From assembly GCA_964487255.1 (NCBI GenBank), contig CAZAQV010000023.1, positions 1 through 64,000 of the forward strand: 64,000 bases of DNA, read 5' to 3'. The position numbers and the translations under genes are program-made. The DNA is from CAZAQV01 sp964487255 (lineage in GTDB: Bacteria; Myxococcota_A; Polyangia; Polyangiales; CAZAQV01). This document shows, piece by piece, positions 59,567-64,000 of the stretch. Under the pieces are notes generated by a model. The model was not told the DNA's origin, made no database searches, and saw only the letters and a program-made list of their open reading frames with translations. Positions within the stretch are counted from its first letter, which is position 1, and each line of letters opens with the position of its first letter.

Positions 59567-60313
59567 CTAGATCCAGAAGCGAAGGCCGGCGACGGCCTGG
59601 ACGCTGCCGGCCGGTGCATTTTCACCTCGCCTGAGGTCGGCGCTTTGTCCGAAGGTTTGCTCCCACGAGACGCCGACGTAGGGCGTCCACTCGCGCGCGA
59701 ACTGGTAGCCGAGCCGTAGGCCGAGTTCGATGTCGCTCAGGCCCGCACCAACGCCAAACTCAGGTGCTGAGTGCAGCGCCACGTTCGTCTCAAGGCTCGT
59801 GTGCGCAAGGAGTCGCTGGGTAATGAACAAGTCGTAAGAAGCGTGGAGACGAAAAGATATGTCGCCCTCGTGGCTAACGAAAAGCGCAGGTTCGAGTTCA
59901 AACCAGTAGGGCGCAAGTCCTTCGAGCCCAATCACCAGATGTCCGCGGCCCCTCGTGGACTGTCCATCTGAGGCGATGATATCTGCGCGAATACCCATCT
60001 GGAGTTCCCAGAAAGCATCGATGAGCACGCTGTAGAGGACCTGGGCCTCGGCTTCGACCTCGCCCTCGGTCGTGGACAGCTCTCCTTCACTCTTGACCCA
60101 CAGCCGCTTCCAGTCGCCGCCCATCCAAGAAGTGAGGTCCCAGCTGATCGGGTTGTCTTGGCCGTTCCAGCCGTACTCAAGTTCTTCGAAGAGCACGAGG
60201 CGGTTGAAAGCCGGGTCACCCATCTCGTGCTGCGCTTGTGCGGACTGAACAAGAAGCACGCTCGATGTAGAGACGAGCAAGAAGGCGTACAGCAGTCTGT
60301 CCCAGCGCCTCAT
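59567..60313 (-). CDS. copB: CopB-like outer-membrane copper protein
   Basis: 248 residues from ATG 60313, which overlaps the stop of the multicopper oxidase (ATGA). Signal peptide (LLYAFLLVSTSSVLLVQSAQ). Mature part: FEELEYGWNGQDNPISWDLT, SWMGGDWKRLWVKSEGE, then alternating beta strands ending in AVAGLRFWI, as in PcoB/CopB barrel proteins. It lacks the Met/His-rich N-terminal extension of some relatives. It would bind or pass copper at the outer membrane. Last gene of the copper operon. Confidence 0.88.
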   Translation of the reverse strand: MRRWDRLLYAFLLVSTSSVLLVQSAQAQHEMGDPAFNRLVLFEELEYGWNGQDNPISWDLTSWMGGDWKRLWVKSEGELSTTEGEVEAEAQVLYSVLIDAFWELQMGIRADIIASDGQSTRGRGHLVIGLEGLAPYWFELEPALFVSHEGDISFRLHASYDLFITQRLLAHTSLETNVALHSAPEFGVGAGLSDIELGLRLGYQFAREWTPYVGVSWEQTFGQSADLRRGENAPAGSVQAVAGLRFWI

Positions 60314-62079
60314 CGCGTCACCTGCACAACACGAAACATGCCGGACTCCATGTGATAAAGGATGTGACAGTGAAAGGCCCAGCGGCCGACTTCCTTGGCG
60401 GTCACAACAAACGAGACGCGCTCGGCCGGTTGCACATTGACCGTATGCTTGAGCGGGTTTTGCTCGCACGCACCGACGTCGAGCTCGAAGAACATGCCGT
60501 GAAGGTGAATGGGGTGCGCCATCATCGTGTCGTTGATCAGCACAAAGCGCACACGCTCCCCGTAGTGCAACACGATGTCGGGCGTGTCGTGACCGAACTG
60601 CTCACCATCGAATGACCACATGTAGCGTTCCATGTTCCCAGTCAGGTGAAGTTCAATCGTGCGCGTCACCGCTGGTTCTCTTGTCCCGGGGGCTGCGCGT
60701 CGCAGCTGCGCGTAGGTGAGTACACGCCAATCGTCTTCTCCGAGGCCGACGCCCGGTTCGTGTAGGCGCGAGCGCGCGACTTCCGCGACCATCGCATTGC
60801 CTGCGCCGTGTTCGTCGTCGCCATGGCGCGCGACTTTTTCGACGTCGGTACGACACGCCTCTGGGCTGTCACGATTGGGGCTGTCAGGGCTAGCAGCGTG
60901 CCCGGAAGGTGCGTTGTGCTGCGCATGACCCTTTTCGGCATGGTCCATGTCGCCGTGGTCCATGCCCATGTCGGCCATCGTCAAAAGGGGGCGGGGACGA
61001 CGCTTGGGAACGGGAGCGCTGTCGGTTTCGTTCGGCGCCAACGTGCCGCGCGCGTGTCCACTTCGGTCCATCGCCTCGGCGAAGATGGTGTACGCCTTGG
61101 CCTCGGGTGTGACGAGAACGTCGAGCGTCTCGGCGATGGCAAGGCGAAACTCATCGCACTCCGTCGGAACAACCGGCTGGCCGTCCGCTTCGATGACCTG
61201 CATCGGCAAGCCTGGAATGCGCACATCGAAGTAGGTCGCAGCGGAGGCGTTGATGAACCGAAGCCGCACCCGCTCGCCGGAAACAAAGAGCCCACGCCAG
61301 TTTTCATCGGGGCACAGGCCATTCATCAAGTACGTATACGTCGCACCGGTGACATCCGAGATGTCAGAGGCATCCATGCGCATCTGCCCCCAACTCAGTC
61401 GATTACCGAGCGCGTTCCACAGTCCACCCATGCGCGATGCTTCTTCTCCCAAGTTTGCCAGCGTACGCCGCTGAAAGTTGTAGTATCCGCCATAGCGCTT
61501 GAGATTGGCGAGCACGGTCTCGGGGTCCTCGAAGGTCCAGTCGGAGAGCACGACTGTGTACTCGCGCTGGTAGTCGTACGAAGAAGGCACTTTGGGCTCA
61601 ATGATCAATGGACCATAGATTCCGGTCTGCTCCTGAAGCCCACTGTGACTGTGGTACCAGTATGTTCCACTTTGGCGAACACGGAACCGATATTCGAACG
61701 TCTCCGTTGGCTTGATGCCTGCGAAGCTAATCCCAGGAACGCCATCCATCTGCGGGGGCAAGAGAAGACCGTGCCAGTGGATGGACGTGTCGACGTCCAT
61801 CGCGTTGTGCACCAGGAGCCGTACCTCTTGTCCCTCATGCAATCGAATTTCTGGACCCGGGATGCCGCCATTGACGGTTGTTGCGCAAGCGGCCTGTCCG
61901 GCGACAAGCACTTCTGTCTCGGCAATGCGAAGGTCAATCGTATGTCCTTGCGCCACACGAAGAGAGCGACGCGCGGCCGAAGGGCTCGACGACGCGCCGC
62001 AAGCCGTGATAAAGCGTCCCAGGGTGGCGGACGCGCCCACGGCAACACCGCCGCGTAGGAACTCTCGTCGCTTAGCCAT
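60310..62079 (-). CDS. copA: CopA-type periplasmic multicopper oxidase
   Basis: 589 residues with a twin-arginine signal (KRREFLRGGVAVGASATLG). Three cupredoxin domains; copper sites: IHWHGLLLP near residue 100, YWYHSHSGLQEQTG near 140, AHPIHLHGMFFEL near 520 and WAFHCHILYHMESGMFRVV at the end, with the type 1 Cys in HCHILYHMESGM. A Met/His-rich insert (MADMGMDHGDMDHAEKGH) near residue 370 probably binds copper. It oxidises Cu(I) or a substrate in the periplasm. The ATG overlaps the P-type ATPase stop by eight bases. Confidence 0.93.
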   Translation of the reverse strand: MAKRREFLRGGVAVGASATLGRFITACGASSSPSAARRSLRVAQGHTIDLRIAETEVLVAGQAACATTVNGGIPGPEIRLHEGQEVRLLVHNAMDVDTSIHWHGLLLPPQMDGVPGISFAGIKPTETFEYRFRVRQSGTYWYHSHSGLQEQTGIYGPLIIEPKVPSSYDYQREYTVVLSDWTFEDPETVLANLKRYGGYYNFQRRTLANLGEEASRMGGLWNALGNRLSWGQMRMDASDISDVTGATYTYLMNGLCPDENWRGLFVSGERVRLRFINASAATYFDVRIPGLPMQVIEADGQPVVPTECDEFRLAIAETLDVLVTPEAKAYTIFAEAMDRSGHARGTLAPNETDSAPVPKRRPRPLLTMADMGMDHGDMDHAEKGHAQHNAPSGHAASPDSPNRDSPEACRTDVEKVARHGDDEHGAGNAMVAEVARSRLHEPGVGLGEDDWRVLTYAQLRRAAPGTREPAVTRTIELHLTGNMERYMWSFDGEQFGHDTPDIVLHYGERVRFVLINDTMMAHPIHLHGMFFELDVGACEQNPLKHTVNVQPAERVSFVVTAKEVGRWAFHCHILYHMESGMFRVVQVTR

Positions 62080-64000
62080 GGCTAAGCTTGGCGCGACGCA
62101 GGCGAAGCGCGTTCCCGATCACGGAAACCGAACTGAAGCTCATCGCGGCGCTGGCGATCATCGGGCTTAGGAGCAGACCAAAGACGGGATAGAGTGCGCC
62201 GGCGGCCACGGGAACGCCGAGGGCGTTATATACGAACGCGAAAAACAAGTTCTGGCGGATGTTGCGCATGACTGCGCGTGAGAGGCGCCGTGCTTTAAGA
62301 ATGCCGCGCAAGTCTCCTTTTACTAAGGTCACACCTGCGCTCTGCATCGCGATGTCGGTGCCCGTCCCCATGGCGATACCCACGTTTGCAAGCGCAAGTG
62401 CGGGGGCATCGTTGACGCCATCGCCGGCCATCGCGACAGTGGCGCCTTCTTTTTGAAGCCGCTCGATCACCTTGCTCTTGCCTTCGGGCAGCACGTCCGC
62501 TTCGACTTCCTCGATCCCGAGTTGCTCGGCCACCGCGAGGGCCGTGCTGCGACTGTCTCCGGTAAGCATGACAATGCGGAGCCCTTCGCGGCGCAGTTCA
62601 TCGAGTGCGGCTTTGCTGCTTTCCTTGATCGGGTCGGCGACGCCCAAGACGCCCGCAACGCTTCCATCGATAACGACAAAAATGGCGGTTTGACCTTCTT
62701 TTCTGAGAGTCTCGGCCGTTTCTCTCGCATCGCTGGCGTCCACGTCGAGTTCGTCGAGCAAGGCTTGGTTACCCAAGCCAACGAGCTTTTGACTGATCAT
62801 GGCACGCACACCCTTGCCGGTGATGGATTCAAAGTTCTCGGCCGTGCCGATGTCGATTCTTCGGTCTTGCGCGCCTTCAACGATAGCGCGGGCGAGCGGG
62901 TGTTCACTGTGCTGCTCGAGCGCGGCGGCGGCGCCGAGCATAGACTCTTCGTCGCCGTGCAGCGCGATCACACGGACAAGACGCGGCCGACCCTCCGTCA
63001 GTGTTCCGGTCTTATCGACCACGAGGGTATCGACCTTTTCGAAGGTCTCGAGTGCCTCGGCGCTCTTGATCAGCACGCCCTCACCGGCGCCGCGTCCCGT
63101 GCCGACCATGATCGACATCGGTGTAGCAAGGCCTAAGGCACAAGGACATGCGATGATGAGCACCGCCACCGCGTTAACCAGCGCGTGTGCGAACTGCGGC
63201 GGCGGACCGAAGAAACCCCAGACGATCGCGGTCAAGACGGCCGCCACGAGCACGGCAGGGACAAACCATGAGGAGACCACATCGGCGAGGCGCTGAATTG
63301 GCGCGCGGCTCCGTTGGGCCTCGCTCACCATGGTCACGATCTGGGCGAGCAACGTCTCTTGCCCGACCCGCGTCGCGCGCATCACGAAAGCGCCGCGTCC
63401 GTTGATGGTCCCTCCCGTCACAGGGTCGCCGACAGATTTTTCGACCGGAGCGGGCTCTCCCGTAACCATCGATTCGTCGACAAAGGACTGGCCTTCGAGC
63501 ACCTCACCGTCGGTCGGAACCTTCTCGCCGGGTCGGACGCGCAGCCGATCACCGTGCTGGACATCATCGAGTGGAACGTCCTCTTCGCTGCCGTCTTCGC
63601 CGATGCGACGAGCGGTCTTCGGTGCCAGACCCAAAAGTGCTCGGATCGCGCCCGAGGTTGCGCTTCGCGCACGCAGTTCAAGTACCTGTCCCAGAAGGAC
63701 CAAGGTGGTAATGACGGCTGCGGCTTCGTAGTAGAGCGGCACCCGTCCGCCATGATGCATCGATGCCGGAAGTAGCCCCGGAGCGAGCGTCGCGAAGAGG
63801 CTGTAGACAAAAGCTGCCGCGGTGCCCAGGGCGATGAGCGTAAACATGTTGAGGTTGCGGCTGATGACCGATCGATAGCCACGCACAAAGAAAGGCCAGC
63901 CGCCCCATAGGACGACGGGTGCGGCGAGCGCTAGCTGCAGCCACGGCATCACTGCGTGCGAAATAAGGTCACCGAGCGGGTCGCCGGGGATCATCTCCGA
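62072..64000 (-). CDS. copper-translocating P1B-type ATPase (5' end outside window)
   Basis: 643 residues visible; the frame is still open at the window edge (Ser-Glu before Met-Ile-Pro-Gly), so N-terminal helices and any heavy-metal-binding domain are missing. Motifs in order: MVTGEPAPVEKS (TGE), IIACPCALGLATPM (CPC transport site), VVDKTGTLTEGRP (phosphorylation Asp), ALEQHSEHPLARAI (HP locus), MLTGDSRSTALAV and VAMAGDGVNDAPAL. CPC with the late YN and MSxSS segments fits copper export. It pumps Cu(I) to the periplasm, where the oxidase encoded next would act. Confidence 0.93.
   Translation of the reverse strand, partial: SEMIPGDPLGDLISHAVMPWLQLALAAPVVLWGGWPFFVRGYRSVISRNLNMFTLIALGTAAAFVYSLFATLAPGLLPASMHHGGRVPLYYEAAAVITTLVLLGQVLELRARSATSGAIRALLGLAPKTARRIGEDGSEEDVPLDDVQHGDRLRVRPGEKVPTDGEVLEGQSFVDESMVTGEPAPVEKSVGDPVTGGTINGRGAFVMRATRVGQETLLAQIVTMVSEAQRSRAPIQRLADVVSSWFVPAVLVAAVLTAIVWGFFGPPPQFAHALVNAVAVLIIACPCALGLATPMSIMVGTGRGAGEGVLIKSAEALETFEKVDTLVVDKTGTLTEGRPRLVRVIALHGDEESMLGAAAALEQHSEHPLARAIVEGAQDRRIDIGTAENFESITGKGVRAMISQKLVGLGNQALLDELDVDASDARETAETLRKEGQTAIFVVIDGSVAGVLGVADPIKESSKAALDELRREGLRIVMLTGDSRSTALAVAEQLGIEEVEADVLPEGKSKVIERLQKEGATVAMAGDGVNDAPALALANVGIAMGTGTDIAMQSAGVTLVKGDLRGILKARRLSRAVMRNIRQNLFFAFVYNALGVPVAAGALYPVFGLLLSPMIASAAMSFSSVSVIGNALRLRRAKLSHG

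Noticed and set aside
60808..62058. 416-residue plus-strand ORF opposite the multicopper oxidase
   Set aside because: It is the antisense shadow of copA in high-GC DNA; the minus strand has all copper motifs.

Overview
The window reads as a high-GC chromosome segment from a Myxococcota-type bacterium (Polyangiales or Sandaracinus-like; inferred). The reasons are the many secreted lipoproteins whose mature N-termini are Asp/Ala/Gly-rich linkers, a PEGA-domain Ser/Thr kinase operon, a myxococcal Cys-rich repeat, and a SO2930-type diheme lipoprotein. No 16S rRNA or other taxonomic marker is present, so this stays an inference.

Layout. 0-10 kb: envelope and secreted proteins (a metzincin-like protease, a TPR protein, a DUF1554-like lipoprotein, a transglycosylase-like protein with a 7-residue tandem repeat, and an FG-GAP plus beta-helix lipoprotein). 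10-15.5 kb: a nitric-oxide response locus in which norR (minus) faces a four-gene operon (ric, hemerythrin, copD-like, diheme lipoprotein); the intergenic DNA holds three NorR-like boxes and a -24/-12 promoter. 15.8-20 kb: more lipoproteins and a GST. 20-25.2 kb: a scarred zone with an IS3 relic, three DUF433/DUF5615 toxin-antitoxin copies or fragments, a SulP transporter between 50-bp direct repeats, and a 34-bp relic of a tRNA-Gly 5' half. 25.2-34 kb: a well-bounded integrated element at tRNA-Gly(CCC), with 43-bp direct repeats at 25258-25300 and 33933-33975. It carries a tyrosine integrase, small HTH genes, an HUH-type Rep, a KAP-type P-loop NTPase, a divergent XRE regulator with two palindromic operators, an AbiTii-TIR protein and a secreted trypsin-like protease. 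34-36 kb: a DprA-like protein, a ComF-like phosphoribosyltransferase and a DNA-binding-like protein preceded by two matching palindromes. 36-40.7 kb: a truncated hsdR, MITE-like elements, a RAYT relic and REP-like repeats. 40.8-44.8 kb: kinase, PEGA protein and lipoprotein operon. 45.5-47.1 kb: hipBA with three operator-like sites at exact 48-bp spacing. 47.2-51.5 kb: Lnt-like acyltransferase, AHSA1, NmrA and zinc dehydrogenase genes. 51.5-59.3 kb: a second scarred zone with dispersed repeats, a fused and dead toxin-antitoxin copy, a Fic protein, lipoproteins (some broken) and a cold-shock protein. 59.5-64 kb: a copper operon on the minus strand (P-type ATPase, multicopper oxidase, CopB) that runs off the window.

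The best candidates for something undescribed are the tRNA-Gly element with its AbiTii-TIR, KAP and protease cargo; the neighbouring DprA/PRTase/regulator trio; and several repeat families not explained by a known IS: two MITE-like elements with clear terminal inverted repeats, a REP-like family bounded by GGGGACG and CGTCCCC, and a three-copy module encoding a 71-residue single-pass membrane protein.
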